Source of the DNA: Diphasiastrum complanatum
Taxonomy: Eukaryota > Streptophyta > Lycopodiopsida > Lycopodiales > Lycopodiaceae
NCBI GenBank assembly: GCA_029204225.1
Contig: CM055106.1
Span: 11,514,539-11,578,538, forward strand
DNA length: 64,000 bases
Reading direction: 5' to 3'
Below the pieces are notes generated by a model. It was not told where the DNA came from. It did no database searches and saw only the letters and a list, made by a program, of their open reading frames with translations. Shown in pieces: positions 33,370-47,469 of this stretch. The position numbers and the translations under genes are program-made. How positions within the stretch are numbered: position 1 is the first letter of the stretch; each line of letters begins with the position of its first letter.

Positions 33370-34047
33370 TTGAGCTCAACCAACCCGATAGCTGGTAGCG
33401 GATGGGCGCACGTGAGTAATAGCGTAGGAAGTTTGTTTTGAGCGCGCTGAATAGCTATCGCATCGATGTAGAGAACTGTAAGAACTTTAAACAAAAAAAA
33501 TTCAGCGTCGTCCATCAGTATATATAGAGAAAATCTGAAATGATTGCAAACGTGGTGGGTTGGATGTTTGAGGTTTGGATTACAATGATGATTACTCCGA
33601 GGCTTGTCAATCAAATCAAACTAAATATCCATCTATCATCAAAATGATTAGTCGATATCGAATAAACCAGAATTAATTTCATCTAAAGTATGGTCACATC
33701 TACAATTAAAGCTACAAAAGTATCGTCACATCTACAATTTATTGCTGAAATTGACAAGGTTAACCTTTTTTATATCCAATCATTATGATTTCAAAAGATT
33801 CTGAAGGCCATTATTTCACCCAATAGCAAATTGACGCGCATATACTGCATGTGAAAACCAGAGAGGCTATTCTCGCTCGTTGAAGCGATATTGGAAAATA
33901 ATATGAATGATCAAAGCTTGACTCGATAGATTCTGCTTTGCTTTGGACAGTATGAGGAGTCTATCGAATTAAGTTTTGATCATGCAAAATACCCTCCAAT
34001 AATTTCAATTTTTTTTCAAAATCTGCTTTTTCAACAATAGTGATTCG
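33370..34047. other. Upstream region of the H3-like gene, hairpin-rich
   Basis: No gene. It contains an inverted repeat at 33908-33982 (arms TGATCAAAGCTTGACTCGAT and complement, 23-nt loop). The beginning of another lies at 34042-34091, and a weaker pairing at about 33822-33895. A promoter of the H3-like gene would lie here, but no element is convincing. Confidence 0.55.
33908..33982. repeat. Inverted repeat with GATCAAAGCTT arm
   Basis: The left arm at 33908-33933 and right arm at 33957-33982 pair over about 25 bp with a few mismatches. The arm begins with the same TGATCAAAGCTT as the hairpin at 24458. Confidence 0.8.
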
Positions 34048-34091
34048 ATGCGCACAGTCCAAGTGAAAAATCACTGTCGCGTCGATCCGAT
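34042..34091. repeat. Short inverted repeat
   Basis: GATTCGATGCGCACAGT (34042-34058) pairs imperfectly with ACTGTCGCGTCGATCCGAT (34073-34091). It resembles the other hairpins of the locus in its TCGAT/CGCG content. Confidence 0.6.
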
Positions 34092-34239
34092 AGCCAGTAT
34101 TTCACCCGATAGGCTAAGAATATGTCGCCTTAAAGAGAGAGGCCTAGAGGAGTTCAAGAGCCTTCATAGGCTTATGGAAGATCATCAAACAACTTCCATA
34201 ACTTATGACTCTTTGATTGCTATTCTTGTGGAGCTTGAA

Positions 34240-34613
34240 ATAGTTTGATGCACTCTCCTCACTTCTTTGAAAAATTTGGAAAATCTAATTCCTAAGAGTG
34301 AGTATTCTAGAAGTATTCTTTGCTTCATAGATGGACTTAAGTGCATCCCAAGCATTTTTAGTTGTGGTGCAAGGTCCTATCTCTCTCAAAATTTCATTAG
34401 ATACATTCATCTTAATGAAATGTAGAGCCATTCTAGCTCTCTTCTTGTACTTTGGTATTTCAAGTTGTGCTTAAGGCTCCTCCTCAATACCAAGCACAAT
34501 TCCATAACATCTTGGAGTATTAAAATAGACTCCATTCTAAACTTCCAAATTGAGTAATTAGAAGTACTTAGTCTTTCACCTACATCTAAAAGATATCCTC
34601 CCACAGGTGCCAT
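34240..34613 (-). pseudogene. Copia gag N-terminal fragment
   Basis: The minus strand from ATG 34613 reads MAPVGGYLLDVGERLSTSNY, SIWKFRMESILILQDVMEL, then frameshifts near 34470. The core continues in another frame to about 34240 (ITLRNQIFQ-like). It lies downstream of a PBS and LTR (35368-36189), so it is the 5' end of a minus-strand Copia cut off by the hairpin-rich region of the H3/Ulp1 locus. Confidence 0.85.
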
Positions 34614-35367
34614 TATGTGAAGACTTCTTAGTTATTGGACAATAATATGTTTAAGCTTGTTCCAATCAGACTTAATATTGCTACTCTCTTTCACTATAGG
34701 TATTTTCAAGGATGTGCTACCTTCCTATGTGAAAAACTTGCAACTATATTTGAGATGGATCTCAAATATTTCACAAAACAAGATTATCTAGATCAGACAC
34801 TGAAAATGGATTGAGGCACTAAGACAAGTTTGAATCCTACTTTTGGCATGTGTGAAATGCTTCAAAAGAAAATACTAATGATACTCAGAAGGCTCAAAGG
34901 TGTTCAATTAATATCAAACTTAGTCTTGATCTTCAGTTTCTTGTGTAGGATACTCAAAACAATGGATTCAGAACAAAGCAAGTTTGAATCAAATCAAAAA
35001 GTGGTCACTCAGATTTTGGACCTCTCCCAACCCTCTTTAAGAGCTTATAACTCTTGATAGACACATCAGATTGATTTGGTATCAATCTCTATGGAAAGTA
35101 CACTTCATAAGCTTTCCACAAGCTATAAGACCCCTATCTTTGGATCAACAAGCAAGGAAATAGAAGGGACTGAAAATTTCTGATTTTCACACGTCTGGAA
35201 CTCCAAAATTTCGTACTATCCTTTTCAGACCTAAAAATTCAGTTTCAATCCAATTTGGTCCAAACACTTTTTAGAAAAATGTAAAGAAAAGTAAATAACT
35301 ACTTTTTGCTTGAATTAGCTCTCAAATTCTTGTATAATCAGAGATGTTAGCATGCAAAGCTCAATTT
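34614..35367 (-). other. Copia untranslated leader
   Basis: Non-coding stretch of 750 bp between the PBS and the gag start, as expected for a Copia leader in this family. Nothing else was recognised. Confidence 0.5.
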
Positions 35368-35380
35368 GGCTCTGATACCA
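35368..35380 (-). other. Primer-binding site, initiator tRNA-Met type
   Basis: Minus-strand TGGTATCAGAGCC abuts the LTR that ends at 35381. Confidence 0.92.
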
Positions 35381-36189
<809 letters not shown>

Positions 36190-36228
36190 ACATACTTGCA
36201 TAGTACAAAGTTTGTAGCAAGCCTAAAG

Positions 36229-36739
36229 TCAAGATAGATTATTTTTCAATTTCAACAACCTGTGTATGAAGAGTCTTGCAAAAACAGATCCATAACATCT
36301 TTGCCAAACGACCCTCCTTTGATGCTCTTGACTAGCTCCGAATTGCCACCTTGCCTTTTGTTTGTTGAAACCCTTTGAGACCAACCTCTTGATCTTCTTT
36401 TTGACCATCAAATCCGTTGACTAAGAACTATTTTCCAGATCCATTAAATGATTTTCTAGCATGAAAACCATGAGAACCAATATCCACTTGCATAGCATCA
36501 TCTACAAAAGAAGATTCTCCAAAATGTGTGAGTAAAGAAAATTGTGTCACATCCACTTGCTTACCTTTCTCTTGATCATCAAAGATATCAAAGATATGAA
36601 TATCTTCAGACCAGAGCCTCTGGAAATACTCTCTCTCAAACATATGATCTAGATCCAACAAGATCTCATCAATGCTTGATCTTGAATTTCCACAAAGATT
36701 AGTGAAAACAATGCCACCATTGTCGTAATATACCAACAT
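36229..36739 (-). pseudogene. Non-pol Copia tail, MDLFLQ type
   Basis: The minus strand reads SIDEILLDLDHMFEREYFQR, FDDQEKGKQVDVTQFSLL and SFVDDAMQVDIGSHGFHARK. After a frameshift it continues ELVKSIKGGSFGKDVMDLFLQ. It matches the tail at 49074-49532 (SCVHGAMQVDGCYLAVKSG, FDDQVDDQEIDLKAL, LELVKSIKGEVISKGIMDLFLQ). It has no similarity to integrase, RT or RNase H. It lies just upstream of an LTR in the same orientation, so it replaces pol in a non-autonomous element. Confidence 0.65.
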
Positions 36740-39379
<2,640 letters not shown>

Positions 39380-39840
39380 GCTACTTTAGATCTGCTACCT
39401 CCTTCTAAAGGTCAAAGATCTTGATGTAGGCTTCAGCATACTCTAGGTGATCAGCAACTCCTGAAAATTGGTGAGTTGCCTGAAGCTCCTTCGCCAATTC
39501 TTCAATCTTCTCTAGGGCCTGCAAATATTCCTCATGTGCATCGAGCCCAGAACATATTGTTGTCTCAACGGAAAGTTCCTTCAGCTCGGCAAGTTCTTCT
39601 TCGACTAATACTCTGTCATTTTTGAGTGAAAGAAGAAATTCGACTCAAAAATTCTTGAGCATCTGGTCTTGAAGAGACTACAACTTCAAAGGATCAATCT
39701 GGATTGACCCAGAGCTGCTGCATATTTGTAAGGTATTTTTTGTCTTTATTCGCTCGGTGCTCTCATTGTGCAAAGTGGTCTGCAGAGTGGTCTTTTCTAC
39801 CTTAACCTTATTAAGCTCAGCTTGCAAAGAATCAAAATGG
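39380..39840 (-). pseudogene. Coiled-coil fragment joined to Gypsy integrase
   Basis: The minus strand reads QAELNKVKVEKTTLQTTL, then VEEELAELKELSVETTICSG, YLQALEKIEELAKELQATHQ and EAYIKIFDLQKEVADLK with a few stops. Heptad-like Leu/Ile spacing suggests a coiled coil. It directly follows the truncated integrase at 39840 in the same orientation. It could be a captured host exon or an element-specific protein. Confidence 0.5.
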
Positions 39841-40440
39841 TGCAAGTGGTATGATTGGTGTCAACGGCCAATTCAAATATTTGGTTGGTTTATTATATCT
39901 TTGGCATGGATCACAAGATTGAATATAATTAGAGACATCCTTAAACATGGTAGGCCACCAATATTTGGCGGTCATAATCTTCTTAACAGTGTTCTTCATG
40001 GCGAAATGTCCATCGACATCTTTGGAATGTAAGGCTCGAATAACCTTTGGAATATCTTCAGCTTCAAGACACCTTCTTAATCGATGATCTACACCAAGCT
40101 TATACAGAATATTGTTGATGATGGTATAAGGTGCAGCTTTATATTGAAATAATGTCTTCTTCTCCAAGTCACACCCACCAGGATATATCTGATCTTTGAG
40201 ATAAATATTAATATCATAATATAAAGAATTCGTAGAAGATATCTCAAATAAATTTTCACTGAAAAGCCGTCATTTAACGGTTTTTCAACCTTTCTCGTGC
40301 TAAGTCATGAAAGATAATCAACATTAGTATGATATTTTCCTTGACGAAACTCAACTTGATAAGTGAACTCTTGTAGCAACTAAACCTAGCAAGCAATTCG
40401 GCCAGATAAATCAGGTTTATTAACAAGTATGATGTAAAGA
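39832..40440 (-). pseudogene. Ty3/Gypsy RNase H end and integrase zinc domain
   Basis: From about 40430 the minus strand reads GRIAC.V.LLQEFTYQVEFRQG and KYHTNVDYLS, the end of Gypsy RNase H. After a frame change comes LGVDHRLRRCLEAEDIPKVI, RALHSKDVDGHFAMKNTVKK, KYWWPTMFKDVSNYIQSCDP and CQRYNKP. This is the HHCC domain, with the H/H pair in ALHSKDVDGHF and the C/C pair in CDPCQ. The integrase core is cut off near 39840. Confidence 0.88.
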
Positions 40441-40633
40441 AAAAAGGAAGGAAGGAAGAGCATGAGCAGGAAGAGAGGAAGAAGAGGAGGAATGAGCTAT
40501 GAAAGAAGAAGATGAGGCATCACATACATGGTAGAAAATCGCAGAGGGCTATGAGCTTCTCAAAAGAAGCAGCAGCCTGCAGCAAGAGCTTCACGACCAA
40601 TTATTTAACCGGGTTTGTGGGCAGCAGCAACTT

Positions 40634-40921
40634 TCAAGACAAAAGCACATGATACCAGCAAATATCACCCGTTAGCCCATCTGGGAGATTTCCGCCAAAG
40701 CGATCTATCATTGGTTTTAGAACTGAGTCAACATCAGCAAGTATTGTAAGTGATGGTGTGGCGTTGATTTCCGTTGCCACTGGAATTTGCGATAAAAGTG
40801 CATTGAACATAGTAAGCTTCTGGTTCTTTTCCAGCACCACTGTGATATTTGGTGCAGATGAATTAACAACAAGGACAAGAAGGAGACAGATAAGCAAAGG
40901 GAGCTAGATACGAAGCTTCAT
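40634..40921 (-). pseudogene. Fasciclin-like (FAS1 domain) protein, 5' fragment
   Basis: ATG 40921 opens MKLRI, then a TAG at codon 6, then a hydrophobic signal peptide (LPLLICLLLVLVVNSSA). The FAS1 N-terminal half follows: NITVVLEKNQKLTMFNALLS, VATEINATPSLTILADVDSV and YHVLLS. FAS1 H1 and H2 motifs have the form TxxAPxNxA and YHV(L/I)L; here the first is degraded and the second kept. The frame stops at YHVLLS and the second half of the domain is gone. Family members are extracellular, GPI-anchored arabinogalactan proteins in plants. It is the only clear relic of a cellular gene here. It lies between two retroelement blocks in unrelated sequence, so it may be captured or merely surviving. Confidence 0.68.
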
Positions 40922-41008
40922 GCTTACAATGGAGACTGGAAAAGATGAAATAATCGCTCAAAGCAAGGCTATATAATCAACTGAACACAAAAGATGTCGA
41001 AAGAAGGC

Positions 41009-41166
41009 TTTACGATGTGAAAGAATAAGTGCCCACATTGTCAATAGCCACGAACGTTCAGTGAAAAAAATAGTATGGCATGTTTGATTTACGATGTGAA
41101 AGAATAAGTGCCCACACTGTCAATAGCCACGAATGTTCAATGAAAAAAATAGTATGGCGTGATTGA
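41009..41166. repeat. 79-bp tandem duplication upstream of the FLA relic
   Basis: TTTACGATGTGAAAG...TAGTATGGC occurs at 41009-41087 and again from 41088, with only a few differences. It lies in what would be the FLA promoter region. Confidence 0.9.
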
Positions 41167-41812
41167 TTCGGCTGGGAAAGATGACAAAGAAAGCTTGAAG
41201 GACGTGAGAGTGTGATAGACTTACAATCCGGGAAGAACAACACAACAAAACAAAATTATTCTTCACACTCGAAACCTTCTTGCATGAAGTAGACTCCAGG
41301 GACCAGAATAGAGAGCACTGAGCAGAGTTTTCCAGAACATGTGCGAAAAAGAGCTAAGTTGGCCCTGGCAAAAGTATTAAATTTCTATCTCTCACAAATG
41401 CTGCAGGGCACCAAACTCTTCTAACAAAGGAATATTTGATGGCATGGCTTTGTTGCCCACGCTCACTTTAACATTTATTTTCTTATCATCAACAGGTTGG
41501 CAATATAATACTCTAATAATTATTGATAGTATCTCCCTTTGTCGCTCCAGTGATTCATTTGTTCTATACATAGAAGCATTTATAGTAAACCTATTGATAT
41601 ATCATTGTAAATTAAGTGCCAAGAATAAGATGATGCTAAAACCAAACAAGAATTAACGATAAATCCTCAAAACAGAACCGACTGCAAGCTAAGCCCTCCA
41701 CTCACAAGTGCGGCAAGGTACATAGATCAATCAATTTTTCTACGAGCTATGACACATTTCTGGAGCGATTTGAAGGCCGAAGGAGACAAACAAGAAGCCA
41801 CCTTGAGCGAAC
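41167..41812. other. No gene recognised
   Basis: Non-coding spacer between the FLA relic and the LTR at 41813. No repeat or ORF is supported. Confidence 0.5.
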
Positions 41813-42459
41813 TGTGAAAGATTTCAGATCCTTAAGATCCAATCTACTTGAATGATCTTTGGTTAGAAAGAGAAATACACTACCAATCTCACCAATGTAG
41901 AAAAATCAGCATCTACACACAATTTGAGATGCAAACACTGATAGAACTTGATCAAACTTGAATGAAATGATTATGTACTGTTGCTTCCCGTACAAAACCA
42001 GCAAGCTACTGTATTTCACATGTGTGGATCCAAAAATAGCAAATATAGATCATTCTACACATAGAATTGCAAGAAATCACCAAGATAGTGCACCAATGGA
42101 TAGTGAAACCCAAGAGAACCATGTATAAGCATGAAACGAGATAGAGAAGAGAGAAGATCGCTCTCTCTACGAGTTACATCCTTTTATAGTAGGTCTGAAC
42201 CCTATTTGGCCACTTGGCTTTCCCACCAAAATGCTAACTCTACTAATTTTGGGTCTAGATTCAATGTACCCAACTATTCAAATTGAATCTACTCAAACTC
42301 ACATTCTATCTTTCCCACACTTTCAAAAAGTGTTTATTCAAATGAAATTTAGACTAATGAACTTTGAAAAGTCAACCTCTAAGTCTAAAACAAGTTTTGG
42401 CCTCAATATGCCAAATATGGAAATATTGCAAAATGTGATGAAACTAGTTGAATCTTTCA
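41813..42459 (-). repeat. Copia LTR of element D (3')
   Basis: Minus-strand LTR from TGAAAGATTC at 42459, preceded by the polypurine tract GTTGAAGAGGAAG. The left end is taken at TGTGAAAGATTTC (41813) and is tentative. It contains TTCACATGTGTGG near 42014. Confidence 0.65.
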
Positions 42460-43083
42460 GACTTCCTCTTCAACTAGTTTTAGCATAGACTTTGATAATA
42501 CTCCAAGTGAAGTCCTATGCTTCATGAACAAGTCTTTTCCCAAAGCTTTGGTGAAGATATCAGCTACACATTCCCTTGAAGACACATGTTGAAGCTCCAC
42601 CTCCTTTGCAATGACTCGCTCCCTCACAAAATGATATTGTATCTCAATATGCTTGCTCCTATCATAGTTTTTGCCAATAGAACTTTGATCCATCATAACA
42701 ATGATCTTCTTCCTAAGAATAAATCTCCTTTCAATGATCATGTAATGCTCAAAATAGAAACAATCATAATTGATATAGAGAATAGTGTCCACTTGGGATG
42801 CTTCACTATTTCTTACATCAATTTTACATATCAAGATGTAACTAGAACATGAAGAATCAAATAGAATGTAAATGAAATGATTCCACCATGCTTCCAACTC
42901 TGAACTCTCTGAAAAAATACAGCAAACAAACAATAAATGTGAGTGATCAACATTTGCTTGCATGTCTCCTCCTCCTTTGTTGCCATGTATCCACCATGAT
43001 ACTCCATGAATGAGCTTCCATCTCCATCTTGCCAAAAGATGCCATCAAGCCTTGATGACTTGGCCATGAATGAGTGACATAAT
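42460..43083 (-). pseudogene. Element D: non-pol tail fused to RNase H C-terminus
   Basis: The minus strand reads KIDVRNSEASQVDTILYINY, then DRSKHIEIQYHFVRER, VELQHVSSRECVADIFTKAL and SLGVLSKSML. The first part matches the C-terminal tail of the element at 17071-19119 (KIDVRNCEASYMDTIIYINY). The second is the last third of Copia RNase H. The RT and most of RNase H are replaced by tail sequence. The copy is cut at 43083 by insertion of the element at 43084 and continues at 48972. Confidence 0.8.
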
Positions 43084-43751
43084 TGTTAGAATTTAGCAAT
43101 TTTCACATGGTTTTTGATGAATATTAGACATATATGTGGATCCACACGTGTGAGGACCTGTCCACACGTGTGAAATGACACTTTTAATATTCAAATCTAT
43201 TTTGATTAGCTTTCATTTGAGTCTAATATGACATCTCCTAAACTATAGGAGTTAGGTCCTAGATTGTAGGAATCTAGAAGGTCAACACAAACCACCAATG
43301 GATTATGTGGCAAACTTGATAGATCTTATCCAAAGTGGATATGGATAAGTACAATGAGCTATCCTACACGTGTTGGATGCAGCTTAGAGAGAGATTATGG
43401 TGAATTTCTACTTGATCCATGATGGATCCATTATTGAGCTAATTATGAGAAATCTTGGTTTGTGAAGCTATCATTGTGTTTTGACTCTCTTAAGCACTTT
43501 CTTAGTGGATTAATGCTTTGTAAATGATAAGCAAATTATTTCTCTGTTATCAGGTCGTACAATAGCTGTACTTCACACGTGTGAAGCCGTGGATCATCTT
43601 TTTTTATTGTTCTTGCTTGGAAACACAAAGATTGTCAAGTAGAAGCTAGATTTGGAAGCTAATCTTGATATAGATCAAGATCCCAAGCTACTAATAACTC
43701 TTTGTGATCATTTGTAGATCAATTTCAGTCCATAAACTCTGAAAGTTGACA
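43084..43751 (+). repeat. Element C 5' LTR
   Basis: It starts TGTTAGAATTTAGC and ends GTTGACA. It has three CACACGTGTG sites, including the perfect 16-bp palindrome CTTCACACGTGTGAAG at 43571-43586. Confidence 0.95.
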
Positions 43752-43764
43752 TGGTATCAGAGCC
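43752..43764 (+). other. Element C primer-binding site
   Basis: TGGTATCAGAGCC directly follows the 5' LTR (initiator tRNA-Met type). Confidence 0.95.
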
Positions 43765-44355
43765 AAGTCAAAGAGCTTGATTGATGATTCAAGAATCTTC
43801 ATTTTGGTGAAAGCATTGGTGCTAGAGTCACTTTGAAGGAGGGCGAACTTTTCTAATAGTTTACTTGTGATGTTGAGGTTCAGATTAGTGTGTAAAGTTC
43901 AGAAGTACTTCTCACACGTGTGAGAGGCTGTTGGAGTTGTACTTTCACCAATATTTGAGCTTCAAACAAGTTGTGTAGAGTGAAACTAGTGATGTGCTTA
44001 TGAAAAAGCATTGTTTCCATTATAGATTTGATGAGTGAATGGTGTTAGAATCTTATTAAACCTACAAATCCTTGTGAGAGAGTTTGAGGCTTATGTTTTT
44101 AGTTCAGGAGTGAAACTAAAACCAATTCTAAACATCATAGGAAGGCATTGGCACTTCCAAAAATCAAATCCAAGATTCTAAGTGAATAGATTGTGTAGAA
44201 TACCTTTTCCAAATCTTTTTGAGTTCAAGATCATTATAGATCTTGCTTCTTGAGTCTAGTGAGATTCAAGAAAGTAGCATTTAGCTAAATTCTGAGAAAG
44301 AAAGAAGGAAGAGCCTTTGAATAGTACATTTGTTGTACTTGTTACTAGTTAGAAT
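43765..44355 (+). other. Element C leader
   Basis: Untranslated leader of 590 bp with another CTCACACGTGTGAG palindrome (43911-43924). It ends at the gag ATG at 44356. Confidence 0.7.
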
Positions 44356-45216
44356 GGGTTCAATTGGAGCCTATCTTCTTGAAGCTAGTAAAGGCTAGAT
44401 TCTAATAATTATTCAGCTTGGAAAGTAAGAATGGAGTCACTACTAGTGCTCCAAGATATGTTTGATCTTGTCATAGGAGAGGAAGAAGAACCTCAAGGAG
44501 GTCAAGATCAAGTGAGGTACAAAAAGAGAGCTAGACTAGCAATACATTGCTTGAAAATGAATGTTAGTAATGAACTTCTAAAAGAAGTAGCATCTTGTAC
44601 CTCGGCCAAGGAGGCATGGAACTACCTCAAAGGAATTTATGAATCCAAAAATACCTCTAGAGTGCTTATGATTAGAAATAAAGTTCTTCAAAGCATTAGA
44701 GGGAGTGATGAGAGTGCTCAAGAGTATGTCTTGAGAATTAAATCTCTCAACAAAGAACTTTCCATCATTAGTGAGGGTGTTCATGATGATGAACTTGTTC
44801 AAATCATCTTGAATGGTCTTGGAGATGAGTTCTCCAATCTTGTACAAAGCTTTGCTATTCAAGATGCACTACCTTCCATAGACAAGCTTCATAGTGTGCT
44901 TGTAGCTGAGGAGAGTAGGATCCTTTATGTCAAGCAAAGGATTGGATCCTTAAAGTTGCATGATGGTGATGAGAAGGCCAACTTCTCAAGCAAGGGAAAG
45001 GCAAAGTCAAAGAAGAAGATCCAACACAAGGAGACCAAGAATGATGATCAAGCTCCAAAGGTGGAAAGAATAACAAAGCCAAACTCAAGTGCTTCTTTTG
45101 TGGAAAGAAGGGGCACTTTGCATCCGAGTGTTTCAAGAAGAAGAATGCACAAGGAGAGAGCAAACAAGGCAACCTCACTCTTGAGGAATATGAGGATGAA
45201 GTGGATTCATCCTTGA
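44356..45216 (+). pseudogene. Element C gag (UBN2)
   Basis: It starts MGSIGAYLLEASK at 44356, with a one-base deletion near 44393 that creates a TAG. The frame from 44398 then gives the gag core (VRMESLLVLQDMFDLVIGEE, LLKEVASCTSAKEAWNYLKG, LVQIILNGLGDEFSNLVQSF). A second frameshift near 45070 moves the knuckle CFFCGKKGHFASEC into another frame. The same gag is found at 5228-6031. Confidence 0.92.
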
Positions 45217-46337
45217 TGGATTCTACATCAACATCAAAGAGCTACTCCAATGACACATGGTGGATTGATAGTGGGGCTAGTTCCCACATGACATTCCAAA
45301 AGGATTTTTTCTCAACTCTTGTACCTTTTGTAGGCTGTAAAAAGTCTATTCTAACCGCAAGTGATCAAGAATGTAGAATAGATGGAGTGGGAACTATTCT
45401 CTTAAGTCTTGGATCCTCTAAAAGACTAGATCTTGATAATGTACTCTATGTTCCTACACTCACTAAGAATTTGTTAAGTGTAGGACAATTGATGGATGAT
45501 GGCTTAGATGTCCATTTTAAGCAAGGAGTTTGCTCCATAATGATGAATAATACTTGCATTGTAAAGAGATTCAAGCAAGGAAGGCTTTTTAAGCTTGATG
45601 CTAATGTTTTTCTTGGAAGTGTTAATATGATGAAGGAGGAGCTCAATCAAGTGGAGCTTTGGCATAAGAGGTTGGGCCACCCCAACTTCAAATCTATGGA
45701 GATGCTATGCACCAAGGATCTTGCTCTCGGCCTTTCAAAGACACTCTCAAATTGTGGAAAGAGTTGTGAAGCTTGTAGCCTCTTAAAGGCACACAAGCTA
45801 CCTTTTGATATCTCTTCCACTAGATCTACAAAAGCATTAGATCTTATTCATAGTGATGTGCACTCTTTTTCTCAAGAATCTAATGGAGGTGCATCTATGT
45901 ATGTATCTTTTATTAATGATTACTCTAGATACACTTGGATTGAACTTTTGGATTCCAAAAGTAAAGTGTTTGAAGCTTTTGTTAAGTTCAAAACCCTAGT
46001 TGAAAATCAAGTTGATGCTAGAATTAAAGTATTGAGTGATAATGGTGGAGAGTATATTTCCACCAAGATGATAGACTTTTGTAAATCCAATGGCATTAAG
46101 AGAGAACTTACATGTACTTATAGTCCTCAACAAAATGGAATAGCCGAGAGGATGAATAGAACACTATGTGAGTGTGCTAAGGCTTTAAGGTTAGATGCAT
46201 CTCTACCTAAGTCCTTTTGGGGAGAGGCTATTATTTGTGCAACTTATTTGTGTAATAGATTGCCATGTAAGCCCATTGGAGGCATAACATCTTATGAGGC
46301 TCTGTTTTGTAAGCAGCCGAATCTTAAAGATCTATGA
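45201..46337 (+). pseudogene. Element C protease and integrase
   Basis: Protease motif WWIDSGASSHM near 45260. Pre-integrase and HHCC zinc domain: LWHKRLGHPNFKSMEML, then CGKSCEACSLLKAHK. Integrase core: first Asp in HSDVHSF, second in VLSDNGGEY, Glu in NGIAERMNRTL. All three catalytic acidic residues are kept. A stop after QPNLKDL at 46337 interrupts the C-terminal domain. Confidence 0.95.
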
Positions 46338-46755
46338 ATTTTTGGATCTACTTGCTATGCTTTTCAAGCATGAGATACAAGAAAAAAGGATGATCCTACT
46401 TCTATTAAAGGGATCTTTGCACGAAAATAGCAAAGGATATAGAGTCTATAATCCTGTCACTAAGAAGATTTTAGTGAGTAGAGATGTTACTTTTGATGAA
46501 GGTAACTACTTCAAGTTGAATGAAAAAGCTTCTAATCCATCTTATGTCAAGGATCTTGTAAGGTTTGAGGAGGAGCCTACATGTGATCAAGATCTTGAAG
46601 ATCCAACTCAAGATCCAAGGACTCCAAGGAGATCTACAAGAAGGAAGGCCGAGCCCTCAAGGCTCACCTATGTTGACAAAGGTGAACAAAGGGAAGATAT
46701 ACATTCACTTACCTCTTACACTTTTCTAAATTCTATGTTTGATGAGCCAAGTTGA
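46294..46755 (+). pseudogene. Element C integrase C-terminus and linker
   Basis: After broken bases near 46340-46430 the frame resumes with the GYRVYNPVTKKILVSRDVTF block and DEGNYFKLNE, typical of the Copia integrase C-terminal domain. An acidic/proline linker leading to RT follows, with a stop at 46753. Confidence 0.9.
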
Positions 46756-46767
46756 TTTGAAGAAGCT

Positions 46768-47469
46768 ATGGAGTCACAAGAATGGAGGGCTGCCATGCAA
46801 AAGGAGTATGATGCTCTTATGGAGAATCATACATGGAATCTTGTGGATCTTCCTCAAGGAAGAAAGCCACTTGAGTGCAAATGGATCTATAGATTGAAGT
46901 ACAATCAAGATGGGAGCATCAACAAACACAAGGCAAGGCTAGTGGCAAAGGGGTTCTTGCAAACCAAGGGAGTAGATTTCAATGAAACTTTTGCTCCTGT
47001 TGCTAAGCTAGTTTCCATAAGGTTGATTATTTCTCTTGCAACTACTTTCAATTGGCCTCTATTTCAACTTGATGTGACTAATGATTTTCTCAATGGATAT
47101 TTGGAAGAGGATATTTTCATGAGGCAACCCGAGGGCTTCATCAAATAAGATCAAGAGGAAAAAGTGTGTTTGTTGCTAAGAAGCCTTTATGGGCTTAAGC
47201 AAGCACCTAGAGCTTGGTACTCTAGGTTAAATACCTTCTTAAACTCTATTAAGTTTGTTGTAAGTGCTTATGATCCTTCTTTGTACTTAAGATTTAATAA
47301 TGTTAAAATCATCATTCTCATTTTGTATGTTGATGACATTATCCTTAGTGGAAATGATCTTGATGGTATACAAGAAGTGAAAGTAGCATTGTTTAAGGAG
47401 TTTAAGATGGTAGATCTTGGTAATTTTCATTTCATATTAGGAATAGAAGTTTCAAGAGGCAGGATTTGA
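46768..47469 (+). pseudogene. Element C reverse transcriptase
   Basis: Blocks in order: EWRAAMQKEYDALMENHTW, KHKARLVAKGF, ETFAPVAKLVSIRLI, LDVTNDFLNGYLEEDIFM (usual NAFLNG changed to NDFLNG), a TAA at 47146-47148, SLYGLKQAPRAWYSRL, and the catalytic LYVDDIILSG. The frame shifts by one base near 47461 before RNase H. Confidence 0.95.
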
